DNA of 31,775 nt from NCBI GenBank assembly GCA_050014355.1, contig JBEKDL010000013.1, forward strand, positions 1-31,775, given 5' to 3'. This document shows, piece by piece, positions 21,471 to 30,464 of this stretch. The notes under the pieces were generated by a model. That model saw only the letters and a program-made list of their open reading frames with translations. It did not search any database and had not been told where the DNA came from. The translations under genes and the position numbers were made by a program. Source of the stretch: Fen-1077 sp050014355. GTDB lineage: Bacteria; Chloroflexota; Dehalococcoidia; Dehalococcoidales; RBG-16-60-22. Positions within the stretch are counted from its first letter, which is position 1, and every line of letters begins with the position of its first letter.

Positions 21471-23114
21471 CTAGAGAACCCTGCTGATGGCAAGGCCTAC
21501 CCTGATAAGGCCGACCGCTCCCCCCTGATAAGCAATGAACCGCTCTTCCCAGGACGGCTCGAATTTTATCTTATACTGCCGCAGTCCCTTCATCGAGACC
21601 ACCCGGCCGATGCGCTCATAAATCTGATGGACAGCCTTCTCGAGCAACGTGGCTTGGGGATTTTCGCCGACCCCGGCGAGCGGCGCCAGTCCCATATTTA
21701 AGTTAAGAAATCCTTCCTGCCGCAATGCTAGCATCAGGCTGGTAAAAAGGTAGTCCGTAACTCCCCAGTGGGTTCCCGGTTGATGGCGCATCATGTCGAA
21801 CGTAGCTTCGCCAGGCCGGAATGAAGGTACCTCGTTGACCCAGGCTATCAACTGCCCCGCGCTATCCCTGACGCAGCACAGGTTGGTCTCCGCGATATAG
21901 CGCCGGCTGAAAACCTCCTGGAAAAATCCGAACTCCCGATGGTGAGGCAGCGTCAGCCATTCGCGTGACACGCGTTCCACTTCGTCGAGCAATTGCGCAG
22001 GGTGGGGCGGCTTATAGCGCACGAAGCGATTGCCTTCACCTTCCATTTTTCTTCTTATATAGCGAAAATATTTGCGATTTACCGTCTGCGTTTGAAAATG
22101 TTCCAGGTTGACGGTGGCTTCCTCCCCGATTTTCAGGAGCGAAAAACCCGTTTGCCGGTACATCGGTGTCCTATCCGGCACCAGAAAGCTCACCAGCCAG
22201 GCGTTAGCGGAGCAAAAGCTAAGAAAATCAGCGGTCGTGCTCTCGATTTCCTCTTCCGGACCTACCGCGTCGCCGAGGCATAAAGCCACTCCGGCGATAG
22301 TACGGTAAGATATAAACGTCCGGTGGCTCCTGGAGAAGAAATATGATTTACCCGGTTTGTCTTTGAAATAATCATAGGAGCCCCGCCCGTTCTCTTTGAT
22401 GGCATTGGTGGCTTCGTTCTGCTCATGTAAAAGCACCACCAGCCGGTTAGCCACCGGGCGGAACAGGCTGTATGCCGCGAAAACACTGGCGACGATTCCT
22501 AAAAGATCCAGTGATTCCAGGAACCAGCGGGCGAAACGCGTATGCGCCACGAGGTCGCTGTTGCCGAGTAGAGTAAACTCACGTAATGTTCTTACCAGGG
22601 AATCCCAGGGATTGAAAGTGATGCCGAAATCGCGCTGTGATAGTAGCCAGAAACCCAGCGTGCCATAGCCGATTGCCACGGCGATGCTGATGCCTAAAAG
22701 GATGAGGCCTTGCCGGATATTGCTTGACTCGCTGCGAACGCGAAAACGCCCCCGGAAAGCGAGCAGTAACCCTATGGTCAATGCCGGAGCCAGGGCTGCC
22801 GGCCAGAGTCCCGGATGAAAAACGTGAGCGACCATTACCGGTACACTGATGATAACGGCCAGCCACCACGCCACGCGGCGGCGCTGTAACAGATTATAGG
22901 AGAGATAGATAAGGACAAAACCCAGAGCTACAGTTATGGAGCGGCTCCAGTGATACACCCCGAAAGGGAATATCGCACCGAAAAGCCCGGGCTGATGAAA
23001 CCGCGTCAGCAGTATGGCCAGGATGCTTACCAGGCCGTTAGCGAACGTGACGAACGCCACCAGCCAGACTGGCCATTCCTGCTTGATTCTGCCGGAACGT
23101 ATCTCCGTTCCCAC
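21471..23114 (-). CDS. Phosphatidylglycerol lysyltransferase-like protein (DUF2156, MprF C-terminal half)
   Basis: The roughly 547-residue protein starts with about six membrane helices (to about residue 230). A cytosolic aminoacyltransferase domain of the LPG_synthase_C/DUF2156 type follows. It shows GEEATVNLEHFQ, FRYIRRKMEGEG, the DMMRHQPGTHWGVTDYLF block and NMGLAPLAGVG. It would transfer an amino acid from aminoacyl-tRNA to phosphatidylglycerol or another lipid. The flippase half is the separate gene next to it, encoded on the opposite strand. The frame opens at TTG 23141, but that codon lies inside the promoter spacer. GTG 23114, 7 nt after the -10 box, is the first usable start (leaderless); GTG at ORF residue 28 is another option. 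Confidence 0.82.
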   Translation of the reverse strand: MGTEIRSGRIKQEWPVWLVAFVTFANGLVSILAILLTRFHQPGLFGAIFPFGVYHWSRSITVALGFVLIYLSYNLLQRRRVAWWLAVIISVPVMVAHVFHPGLWPAALAPALTIGLLLAFRGRFRVRSESSNIRQGLILLGISIAVAIGYGTLGFWLLSQRDFGITFNPWDSLVRTLREFTLLGNSDLVAHTRFARWFLESLDLLGIVASVFAAYSLFRPVANRLVVLLHEQNEATNAIKENGRGSYDYFKDKPGKSYFFSRSHRTFISYRTIAGVALCLGDAVGPEEEIESTTADFLSFCSANAWLVSFLVPDRTPMYRQTGFSLLKIGEEATVNLEHFQTQTVNRKYFRYIRRKMEGEGNRFVRYKPPHPAQLLDEVERVSREWLTLPHHREFGFFQEVFSRRYIAETNLCCVRDSAGQLIAWVNEVPSFRPGEATFDMMRHQPGTHWGVTDYLFTSLMLALRQEGFLNLNMGLAPLAGVGENPQATLLEKAVHQIYERIGRVVSMKGLRQYKIKFEPSWEERFIAYQGGAVGLIRVGLAISRVL

Positions 23115-23120
23115 AGACCC

Positions 23121-23148
23121 ATTATAGCGTAAAGTATTCAATTGTCCA
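23121..23148 (-). promoter_or_regulatory. Promoter of the lysyltransferase-like gene
   Basis: On the minus strand TGGACA (23148-23143), 16-nt spacer, TATAAT (23126-23121). A start site at about 23114 coincides with GTG 23114, so the transcript may be leaderless. Confidence 0.55.
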
Positions 23149-23155
23149 GAAAGAG

Positions 23156-24088
23156 CTAAGGTTTCCGCGGCCTGATTAGCAGCAAGGGCGTTTTGCCTTG
23201 GTGAAGGACTTTATCGGTGACGCTGCCATGGTCCCAGCGGCCAAACCCCGAATGTCCGTGCGTTGACATGACCACCAGGTCGGGATGTGTCTCGCTCTCT
23301 ACGCTCGTTATCTCCTCGCCGGGGGAACCAACTCTCACCTCGTACCTCGCGCTGATACCTCCGGCCGTTAGCTTATCGCTCACGCTTTTTATGTATTTAA
23401 CCGCCGTTTCCTTGAGCGGTTTCATTTCTTCTTCAGTGAACGGCACTCGCACGATGCCCGCGCCGCCGTAATAATCAAGTCCGTCAGTGTAAGGGTAAAT
23501 GTGGTAAGGCGGCTCCACCACGTTAAGGAGGCTGATACCGGACTTGAGCCTGGAAACTAGGTATTCGATATAGGGAATCACTGCCTCGCCCGGCTTCGAC
23601 CCGTCAAGCGGGACGAGTATTTTCTCCATGTGAACGCTCCGAGGCACATCGGTATTGGCCCTGACGAGCAGTACCGGGTGCTTCGAAACCCGCGCGATGT
23701 TATTAGCCGTGCTTCCCAGCGCCCACCGCCTGATTCCGGTCCTTCCGTGTGTGGCCATCACGATTAGATTGATGTTTTCGTTTTCAGCGTATTTTAATAT
23801 TTCTTCGCCAGGGTGGTTGATAATATTCGGCGCGCCGATGATTGCCGAAGCTACCTTTACTCTTTCGCCCGGCGGTAAGGCGGGAGACTTTTTAATACGC
23901 TGTTCCACCTCGGCGGTTATTTTACTCATGTAAACTCTGTGGTCGGGGTTAGCCGGGGCATCGGTCGGCGTCCTTACGTGTACTAGAATAACCTCCGAGC
24001 CGAGTTTGATGGCCAGCTCCTCGGCATACGGCAGGGCTATTTCAGCCAGCTTCGAGGTGTCCAGTGGAACGAGTATTCTTTTAAACAT
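23156..24088 (-). CDS. Tandem universal stress protein (two UspA domains)
   Basis: The 310 residues form two UspA domains (1-147 and about 155-310). Each starts with a KRILVPLD- or EKILVPLDGS-type strand. Each ends with the nucleotide loop: THGRTGIRRWALGS in the first and THGHSGFGRWDHGS in the second, which keep the G-x9-G-S part of the ATP-binding motif. The first glycine of the full G2xG9xG(S/T) motif is Ala or Ser. Such proteins bind ATP or act as stress-responsive partners; the exact role is unknown. A strong AAAGGAGG site fixes ATG 24088. The next minus-strand gene ends 74 bp upstream. Confidence 0.9.
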   Translation of the reverse strand: MFKRILVPLDTSKLAEIALPYAEELAIKLGSEVILVHVRTPTDAPANPDHRVYMSKITAEVEQRIKKSPALPPGERVKVASAIIGAPNIINHPGEEILKYAENENINLIVMATHGRTGIRRWALGSTANNIARVSKHPVLLVRANTDVPRSVHMEKILVPLDGSKPGEAVIPYIEYLVSRLKSGISLLNVVEPPYHIYPYTDGLDYYGGAGIVRVPFTEEEMKPLKETAVKYIKSVSDKLTAGGISARYEVRVGSPGEEITSVESETHPDLVVMSTHGHSGFGRWDHGSVTDKVLHQGKTPLLLIRPRKP

Positions 24089-24138
24089 TTTAGCGCCTCC
24101 TTTATCGTATTCAGCACTTTCTCGCGTGAGCTTTTTCT

Positions 24139-24161
24139 ATCCCCGGCTTTAGCGCGGGGAT
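24139..24161 (-). terminator. Hairpin after the peptide-binding protein gene
   Basis: ATCCCCG and CGGGGAT form a 7-bp stem with a 9-nt loop starting 1 nt after the stop codon of the minus-strand gene. No U-run follows in the minus direction, so termination is plausible but not canonical. Confidence 0.5.
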
Positions 24162-24162
24162 A

Positions 24163-25785
24163 CTATTTCTGGATGCTGACTTTGTTCAGCAGGGGATAAC
24201 CCAGCGGGCTTAATACATAGCCCTTAACATAGGGCTTGACCAGCTCATAGTTGCGACCAAAATACAGCGGCAGTATAGCGGCATTCTGGACGACTGTCGT
24301 TTCTGCGTTCTGATACATGCTTAAACGCGTGTTCGCGTCCTGCTCGGTGGCCGCCTTGTCCAGCAGCGAGTCCAGCTGCGGGTTGCTGTAATCTCCTGTG
24401 TTGTTTTGAGCGCCGGTATGAAACAGCAGGCTAAGGAAATCCTGGGGGTCCGGGTAATCGGCAATCCAGCCTGAATCAAAGAGCTGGTTTTTTTCCTGTT
24501 TAAGCGTATAAATGAAAACATCCGGCTCGAGCTGCCTTACCTTTACTTCCACACCCAGATTGCGCCGCCACTCCTCGATGACGCCGCCAGTCACGCCCGA
24601 GATATCCCCACCCCAGCCGGAAGTGGTCAGCACCAACGGCGGAAGTCTGGAGACGTCCCCGTATTTAGAAGCGGCAATAAGCTGTTTGGCCTTCTGTACG
24701 TCAAAATTAAGCCCCGGGAGATTGGCGTTATATCCCGGCATGCCGGGCGGAAGTATACCGTTGGCGGTGGCCACCACGTTATCGACCGCCAGTGAGATAA
24801 TTCTCGATTTATCCACCGCTAACGAGAAGGCCTGCCGGATATTCGCATCATCGAAGGGAGGCTGGGCGCAGTTAAAACCGACATAATATAAACTTAGCTC
24901 CGGAAAGACGTTTAACTCTTTAGAGACGGAATTGCTGGGGTCGGTAACCAGTCCCATGTAAGCCGAATTGACGCTGGCTACATCTATGCTGCCCTGCTGG
25001 TAGAGCTGTATCGGGCTGCCGCTAAGCAGCTTAAACACTACCTGGTTCAGGCTGGCCTTTTCCCCGTAATAATTATCATTTCTTTGCAGCACGAGAAGCT
25101 GGTCCTGCTGGTATCGCTGCAGTTTAAACGGTCCGGTCCCGTTGGGACGCTGCCACCAGTTACTCCCCGAGGCAACGTTCGATTTATCCAAGACGAATGC
25201 CGTCGGATAGGCCATCTTGTCCAGGAAGTATGCTTTAGGTGAGTCGATGGTGACCGAGAGGGTGTAATCATCAATCACCTTTACGCCGTTTAACTGCGCG
25301 GTCTTGCCGGCTAAAACATCAGCCGCCCCCGCAATATCGTTCAGATATGTTCCGGCCGTGAGAGATTGCGTGGCCGGATTCAGCGCCCGCTCCCAGGAAT
25401 ACTTGAAGTCGGAGGCGGTAACCTGCTTTCCATTCTGGAACATGGCATCATGGCGGAGGTGGAATGTGAATGTCTTCCCGTCAGCGCTTTTTTCCCAGCT
25501 CTGGGCAATGTCCGGTATTATCTTGAGGTTTTCATCCAGCCGCACCAGTCCGCTGAATATCTGGAAGATATACATTGCCGAGCCTGCCTCGGCGGCCACC
25601 GCCGGGTCCAGGGTAATCGGTCCGGAATCAGTCAAGTTCAGCGTACCCTGGCCGCCGGAAGACTGTGTTGTGGTTGTGGCCGCACTGACATGGTCGATGA
25701 CCACGGCAAGGGTAAATGATAGCAGGCATAAAAACAATAGAGTCGTTTTATAGCCGGCGTTCCTGATATTGGATTTCCAGTTCAT
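24163..25785 (-). CDS. Extracellular peptide/oligopeptide-binding protein (SBP_bac_5, OppA-like)
   Basis: The roughly 540-residue protein has a signal peptide (NAGYKTTLLFLCLLSFTLAVVI, likely cut after HVSA). The family-5 binding fold follows: SGPITLDPAVAAEAGSAMYI, IPDIAQSWEKSADGKTFTFHLR, ALNPATQSLTAG, FNCAQPPFDDANIRQAFSLAVDK, GWIADYPDPQDF. Such proteins deliver peptides to an ABC importer. Two oddities: there is no lipobox cysteine, which a monoderm would normally need to keep the protein at the membrane, and no permease or ATPase genes are adjacent. The frame extends to 25815, but ATG 25785 starts 5 nt after the upstream protease stop and is preferred. Confidence 0.88.
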   Translation of the reverse strand: MNWKSNIRNAGYKTTLLFLCLLSFTLAVVIDHVSAATTTTQSSGGQGTLNLTDSGPITLDPAVAAEAGSAMYIFQIFSGLVRLDENLKIIPDIAQSWEKSADGKTFTFHLRHDAMFQNGKQVTASDFKYSWERALNPATQSLTAGTYLNDIAGAADVLAGKTAQLNGVKVIDDYTLSVTIDSPKAYFLDKMAYPTAFVLDKSNVASGSNWWQRPNGTGPFKLQRYQQDQLLVLQRNDNYYGEKASLNQVVFKLLSGSPIQLYQQGSIDVASVNSAYMGLVTDPSNSVSKELNVFPELSLYYVGFNCAQPPFDDANIRQAFSLAVDKSRIISLAVDNVVATANGILPPGMPGYNANLPGLNFDVQKAKQLIAASKYGDVSRLPPLVLTTSGWGGDISGVTGGVIEEWRRNLGVEVKVRQLEPDVFIYTLKQEKNQLFDSGWIADYPDPQDFLSLLFHTGAQNNTGDYSNPQLDSLLDKAATEQDANTRLSMYQNAETTVVQNAAILPLYFGRNYELVKPYVKGYVLSPLGYPLLNKVSIQK

Positions 25786-25790
25786 ACTCT

Positions 25791-27062
25791 TTACCAACCT
25801 CTCCTCCATGCCCATCTTTCGAGGGCCAGTCCTAAAACCAGGAAAATTACCGCACCCAGTCCAGCCAGTATCCCCACGAATACAGGAGACGTTTCGTTGC
25901 GCGTTGATGGAACAGGGATAGATGTCTCCGTTTTTTGTGCGGGTACGGTGGCGGCAATGTAACTATGCCACTGGGTATCCAGTCCATCCTGGTCAAAGCC
26001 ATATACCTGTTTCAGCGCCGCGTCATAAGTGCTGCCCTGTTGGAACACTTTCAGCAGCTGATTCATTTTGTCTTTCCCGTATTTGTTGATCAGGAATGTC
26101 ACGATGCTGTTGCTTTCTCCGTAGGATATGTAGGCCTGCATGGCTACCGCGGAGAAAGGACTGGACAGGCTGCGCACTGAAATCAACTGATTATTCTTTT
26201 CGGCAAAGTTAAGCGCCGATTGATAATCAGGGGACAAAGTGCCCTCGCCGTAGGTGGCCAGGCCTTCGTCCAGCCAGGTGGGCAGTCCAGCGCCATAGTC
26301 ATTAAAAGTTATCTGCCCTACAATCCAGTGCGTCAGCTCGTGGGGGACAGCTCTCTGGCCGTAGCTCAACTGGTTGGTGGGCACGCCGATGGCGATAATG
26401 TCATACTCGGAAAAGGTCACGCCGCCTTCCCACTGCTGGGCGAAGAGTTGGGCGCCCTGAAGGTCTTGGGAACTGGCATAAATATAAATGCGGACGTTGC
26501 CCTGGGGCGTGGCGCCGGTGTTATTCTCAATTCTTTGCAATCCCTGCTGGGCTGCGGTCATCAGCGAATCGGCGAAGGAGCGGCTCCCGCTGTACCACAG
26601 TATCGTCACCGGAGCGGTAGTAATGGACTGCCACTTATACCTGTTATCGTCGAAAGAGACCGTAGCGGGGCTGGTCTGGGCGCTTTTACCGGCCGCGTCT
26701 TTAGCGGTCCACCAGTACTGCACCTGCGCCCCCGGCGGCAGGCCGCTCCTTCTCATGTCCCAGAGCCATTGCGCGGACACGGAGGTAGCCGGAGTGAATT
26801 GAGGCTGGCTCTCGCTTGTCACGCTGGCGTAGTTTTGCCGGTCCACGGTATAGTGCAGACGCAGTTCAACGATGTTGGCATCGCTTTGCGCCTTTACGTT
26901 GAATGTCATGGAGTTGGGAAATGAGCTCTGGACCGAGCTGCTTAAGGTAATGCCGGACGCCGCGGAGGCAGGGACGCACGTCGACGCCGCCAGCGAGAGG
27001 ACGGACAGAACCAGCAATATACTTGCCAGAAATTTAACTTTCAGATCTGAAAAACGTCTCAT
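25791..27062 (-). CDS. Secreted, membrane-anchored peptidase MA-type zinc metalloprotease
   Basis: The 423-residue protein has a signal peptide (FLASILLVLSVLSLAAS, cut near PASA), a beta-sandwich-like N-terminal domain (about 38-140), then the gluzincin domain. That domain holds HELTH (241-245) and the third zinc ligand in LPTWLDEGLATYGEG (Glu266). A Ser/Thr/Pro-rich stretch follows (about 372-390), then one C-terminal membrane helix and a basic tail (ALERWAWRRGW). It should act outside the cell, facing the surface. The peptide-binding protein begins 5 nt after it, so one transcript could make a surface protease and the receptor for its products. Confidence 0.88.
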   Translation of the reverse strand: MRRFSDLKVKFLASILLVLSVLSLAASTCVPASAASGITLSSSVQSSFPNSMTFNVKAQSDANIVELRLHYTVDRQNYASVTSESQPQFTPATSVSAQWLWDMRRSGLPPGAQVQYWWTAKDAAGKSAQTSPATVSFDDNRYKWQSITTAPVTILWYSGSRSFADSLMTAAQQGLQRIENNTGATPQGNVRIYIYASSQDLQGAQLFAQQWEGGVTFSEYDIIAIGVPTNQLSYGQRAVPHELTHWIVGQITFNDYGAGLPTWLDEGLATYGEGTLSPDYQSALNFAEKNNQLISVRSLSSPFSAVAMQAYISYGESNSIVTFLINKYGKDKMNQLLKVFQQGSTYDAALKQVYGFDQDGLDTQWHSYIAATVPAQKTETSIPVPSTRNETSPVFVGILAGLGAVIFLVLGLALERWAWRRGW

Positions 27063-27274
27063 CTTCCTTTTCCAACGATAATCGGAAATATATGGTGCTT
27101 TTTATACCCGGGTTCAAGCGCGCCGGTCCTGTCCTTATAGTCTACTCGTACTTGAGGCAAATATTCAATAATAATTTAGCTTGCAATACCTTAAATAGTC
27201 ATAAAACCAGCTTTTAAAACATTACAAATTCGTGACATTCCCGCATTGCCCGGCAATGACACGGCCCCGGGATA

Positions 27275-27303
27275 TTGACATTTTGCGGATTACTTGTTAT
27301 AAT
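27275..27303 (+). promoter_or_regulatory. Consensus sigma70-type promoter of the MarR-MMPL operon
   Basis: TTGACA (27275-27280), exactly 17 nt, TATAAT (27298-27303): full consensus in both boxes. The start site would be near 27310, inside the operator repeat. Confidence 0.85.
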
Positions 27304-27333
27304 ACTAATTATTTGTGTTACACTAATTATTAG
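27304..27333 (+). promoter_or_regulatory. Candidate MarR operator: two ACTAATTATT repeats
   Basis: ACTAATTATT occurs at 27304-27313 and 27322-27331, 18 nt apart. The second copy sits in a perfect palindrome CTAAT-T-ATTAG (27323-27333). It covers the predicted start site just after the -10 box, a position suited to repression by the adjacent MarR protein. Confidence 0.55.
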
Positions 27334-27382
27334 GTGAACCATCATTACTTTTGTCGCTGTGTAGCCAGGAGGAATTCAGCTG

Positions 27383-27853
27383 ATGGCCAGAATGAACCGG
27401 CAAGAAACAATTGAGAATGCTCTGGAACTCGGCGCCAAGTTGTTCCGGGGGACTCTCTCAAGCGTACCAAGAGAAATACTCGACCTGGATGTCACGATGC
27501 CCCAGCTTAAAATTATTTTTCTTCTCTTTGTGGACGGCCCCAAGCGGATGAGCGACCTGGCTTCCGAGTTGGGGGTAACGCTGGCGACGTCTACCGGACT
27601 GGCGGACCGGCTGGTCGAAAAAGGTCTGGTGCTCCGGGAGAGTGCCCCCGATGACCGCAGGGTAGTCCTTTGCAGGCTATCCGCATTGGGTGAGAAATCC
27701 GTCAGCCGGTTGTGGAAATCAGCCAGAAGCAGATTGCGTGACCTGCTCCAGAAGATGGATACCGTTAATCTTCAAGCGCTGAATCGCGTGCTTGAAATCA
27801 TGCTCGCTGCGGCGGAACGTAAAAACAAGGTGCGAACCCCGCATAGTCTCTAA
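27383..27853 (+). CDS. MarR-family transcriptional regulator
   Basis: The 156-residue protein has the winged-helix MarR layout: N-terminal dimer helix, LDVTMPQLKIIFLLFVDGPKRMSDLASELGVT, recognition helix region LATSTGLADRLVEKGLVLR, and the wing with D-x-R (ESAPDDRRVVLCRLSALGE). A C-terminal dimer helix ends the protein. These proteins usually repress a nearby transporter gene and release DNA when a small molecule binds. The MMPL exporter starts 12 nt downstream. Its own promoter carries repeats suitable for autoregulation. An AGGAGG site precedes ATG 27383. Confidence 0.9.
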   Translation: MARMNRQETIENALELGAKLFRGTLSSVPREILDLDVTMPQLKIIFLLFVDGPKRMSDLASELGVTLATSTGLADRLVEKGLVLRESAPDDRRVVLCRLSALGEKSVSRLWKSARSRLRDLLQKMDTVNLQALNRVLEIMLAAAERKNKVRTPHSL

Positions 27854-27865
27854 GAAAAGCAAGAT

Positions 27866-30457
27866 ATGTTCAGGAAACTAGGCAGCTTTGCCGTGAAGTT
27901 CAAGTTCTGGATAATCGGCATCTGGCTGGCGGCCGCCCTTTTTATGTTCTTTTTCGCGCCTTCTTTAAGCCAGGTGGGTAGCATGAAGGAGAGCGATTTC
28001 CTGCCGAAGAACAGCGAATCGCAGCGCGCCAGCCAGCTACTTTCACAGTATTTCCCGAGTTCCCAAGCCGCTTCCTCGGTCAGCCTGATATTTTACGACC
28101 CGCAGAAGCTAAGCGCCAGCGACCTCGCCTACGCGCGCCAGATTAGAGACTGGCTGGCATCAGGTCAAACGACGTTCAAAGTGGACAGCGTCACCTCGGT
28201 CTTCGACGACCCGCAGCTTGAGAACACTTTGTTCAGTCCTGACCGGACGACCATGCTGATTAACGCCGGCCTGGAGCAGGCGGCCTTTGAGTCCAAATCA
28301 ATCGCGACGACGCAGGAAATCCGCGACTATCTGAAGTCAGCCCCCGCCGGTCTGAAGGTATATGTTTCCGGGGAAATTGGCATCTACGGCGATATGTTCG
28401 ATTCGCTGAATAAGAGCATCAACGTCACCACGCTGGTGACTATAATACTGGTCATTGTGCTGCTGATAATTATTTACCGCTCGCCGGTGGCGGCGCTCGT
28501 GCCGCTGCTAACCATCGGTATCGCTTTCCTGGTGTCGCGTGGCACTATCGGCTTTATCGGCAAGGCCGGCGTTTCCATATGGTCGCAGCTCGATGTCTTC
28601 CTCATTGTGCTGATTTTCGGCATCGGCACGGATTACTGTCTTTTCCTGATATCCCGTTTCCGCGAGGAGCTGGGGCGGCAGGACAGCCGCGTCGAGGCCA
28701 TGAGGACCACCGTGGGGAGAATCGGCGCGGTCATCACCGCCAGCGCCTCCGCTGTCATCGTGGGGCTGGCCGGTATGTATGTGGCGCGCTATCAGATGAT
28801 TAAAACCATGGGCCCGATGATGGGACTGGCTATCTTTATCACTCTGCTGGCTGCTCTCACGCTGGCGCCCGCGCTGGCATCGGTCTTCGGGCGGGTACTT
28901 TTCTGGCCCCGCCGCGATGAGCCGCACGGCGACAAAGCAGCCAAACACTCTCCTTTCTGGGGAAAAGTTGCAGCAATTTCCACCGGCAAGCCGCTTATCG
29001 TCGGCGGCATAATCATCATCGTGATGCTGGTGCCTTACCTGGCACTGCCGGGGCTGCACCGCTCGTTCGACCAGCTTTCAGAAATACCGCCCAATGCGGA
29101 TTCCATACAGGGGTATAAAATACTGGAAAGTCACTACAACATCGGCGAGATAGACCCGATGACGGCTATTATCCTTGCCCCGCCGGGTAAAAAGCTCTCC
29201 GACCCCGATGCGCTGGCGGCGCTGGGCAAAGTCGGGAACGCTCTCCTTGCCGTGCCGGGTGTGGTGAGCGTCCAGAGCATGGTGCTGCCTGAAGGCACGG
29301 GGCAGACTCCGTCGTCGCTGACCGTCTCCGGCCAGCTTGACACCAAGAGCGCCGGCCTCGCCTCATCTTTTAACGGGTCAACCGCCGACCCTTCGGCCCC
29401 TTTAAAACCGGAGCTGACGGCATCTTTAACGGCGATAAAGACCTACCTCGGCGAGCTGTCCGGGAATTTCACCTGGGTGAAAAACGAAGCGACCTACCAG
29501 GCGCTTTTTACGGATTTGCAGACCGTCAACCAGACTATACAGGCAATCAAGGCAGCCACGGCCGCGGGCCAGCAGGCCTCTACGGCACCTCTGCAGGCAC
29601 AGTTTAAATCACAGTTTACCGCTCTGCAAACCGACCTCAAGACTTTAAGCGCCAGATTCAATGCGAACGGCAACCCCGTCTTCCTGTCGCCGAGCCTGAC
29701 AGCGTCTTCGGCACAGCTTAAAACCCTTGAGGGCACTTTCCTTAGCTCCGATGGGCAGGCCACCAGGCTGTATATCGTGCTCAATACCTATCCGCAATCC
29801 GAAAACGCCCTGGTCACCGCTGCCAACGCCAGACAAGTCCTCAAGAAGGGTATCAGCGGGACAGTACTAAAACAGGCCGAGGCGGATATCGGGGGCACCT
29901 CCGCCGTGCTGGCCGATGTGCGCCAGACGCTGGACAGGGATTTCAACATCGTTATGTACGTGGTCATCGGCTCCATTTTCGTAGTTCTGGCCATACTGTT
30001 AAGAAGCCTGGTAGCCCCTATCTACCTTTTGATGACCGTTTTGCTAAGCTACGGCGCGACGCTGGGCATCATCACGTGGATTTTCCAGGACCTCATGGGG
30101 CAGCCCGGTGTCAGCTTTATGATACCTATTGTACTCTTCGTGCTCCTGGTGGCGCTCGGCTCCGACTATAACATTTTCCTGATGTCACGGGTCAGGGAAG
30201 AATCGGAAACACACGTTACCCGTGAAGGCGCTCGCCTGGCGGCCGCCGTCACCGGTGCGGTAATTACCGCCTGCGGCATCATCCTGGCCGGAACTTTCGG
30301 TTCCCTGGTGATAACACCTATCAGGACGCTGACTCAGCTCGGCGCCGCCGTGGCCATCGGCGTTTTCATCGATACTTTCCTGGTGCGCGCCCTGCTCGTG
30401 CCCGCTATCGCCAGCCTGCTGGGCCGCTGGAACTGGTGGCCGACAAAACACGGGTAA
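27866..30457 (+). CDS. MMPL/RND-superfamily transporter
   Basis: The 863-residue protein has the two-fold RND plan. A membrane helix near the N-terminus (FWIIGIWLAAALFMFFF) is followed by a large outer loop with a PKNSESQRASQLLSQYFP block and a first five-to-six-helix bundle containing GIGTDYCLFLISRFREE (about 250-266). A second large loop, partly coiled and Gln/Ala/Thr-rich (about 510-690), leads to a second bundle with GSDYNIFLMSRVREE (about 765-780). The paired G(T/S)DY motifs are typical of MMPL proteins, which export lipids, siderophores or hydrophobic compounds using the proton gradient. Co-transcribed with the MarR regulator. No accessory protein is adjacent. Confidence 0.9.
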   Translation: MFRKLGSFAVKFKFWIIGIWLAAALFMFFFAPSLSQVGSMKESDFLPKNSESQRASQLLSQYFPSSQAASSVSLIFYDPQKLSASDLAYARQIRDWLASGQTTFKVDSVTSVFDDPQLENTLFSPDRTTMLINAGLEQAAFESKSIATTQEIRDYLKSAPAGLKVYVSGEIGIYGDMFDSLNKSINVTTLVTIILVIVLLIIIYRSPVAALVPLLTIGIAFLVSRGTIGFIGKAGVSIWSQLDVFLIVLIFGIGTDYCLFLISRFREELGRQDSRVEAMRTTVGRIGAVITASASAVIVGLAGMYVARYQMIKTMGPMMGLAIFITLLAALTLAPALASVFGRVLFWPRRDEPHGDKAAKHSPFWGKVAAISTGKPLIVGGIIIIVMLVPYLALPGLHRSFDQLSEIPPNADSIQGYKILESHYNIGEIDPMTAIILAPPGKKLSDPDALAALGKVGNALLAVPGVVSVQSMVLPEGTGQTPSSLTVSGQLDTKSAGLASSFNGSTADPSAPLKPELTASLTAIKTYLGELSGNFTWVKNEATYQALFTDLQTVNQTIQAIKAATAAGQQASTAPLQAQFKSQFTALQTDLKTLSARFNANGNPVFLSPSLTASSAQLKTLEGTFLSSDGQATRLYIVLNTYPQSENALVTAANARQVLKKGISGTVLKQAEADIGGTSAVLADVRQTLDRDFNIVMYVVIGSIFVVLAILLRSLVAPIYLLMTVLLSYGATLGIITWIFQDLMGQPGVSFMIPIVLFVLLVALGSDYNIFLMSRVREESETHVTREGARLAAAVTGAVITACGIILAGTFGSLVITPIRTLTQLGAAVAIGVFIDTFLVRALLVPAIASLLGRWNWWPTKHG

Positions 30458-30464
30458 ATCCGAA

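Larger units (their letters stand above)
27063..27382. other. Divergent intergenic region, 320 bp
   Basis: It separates the minus-strand protease gene from the plus-strand MarR gene. It contains a consensus promoter and repeated operator on the MarR side (described separately) and a small hairpin CATTGC-CCG-GCAATG at 27244-27258. I could not pick a promoter for the protease gene; no coding frame is present. Confidence 0.55.

Noticed and set aside
26220..26924. Open frame of 234 codons antisense to the zinc protease
   Set aside because: The opposite strand carries an intact HELTH protease with signal peptide and anchor; no motif is seen in the antisense product.
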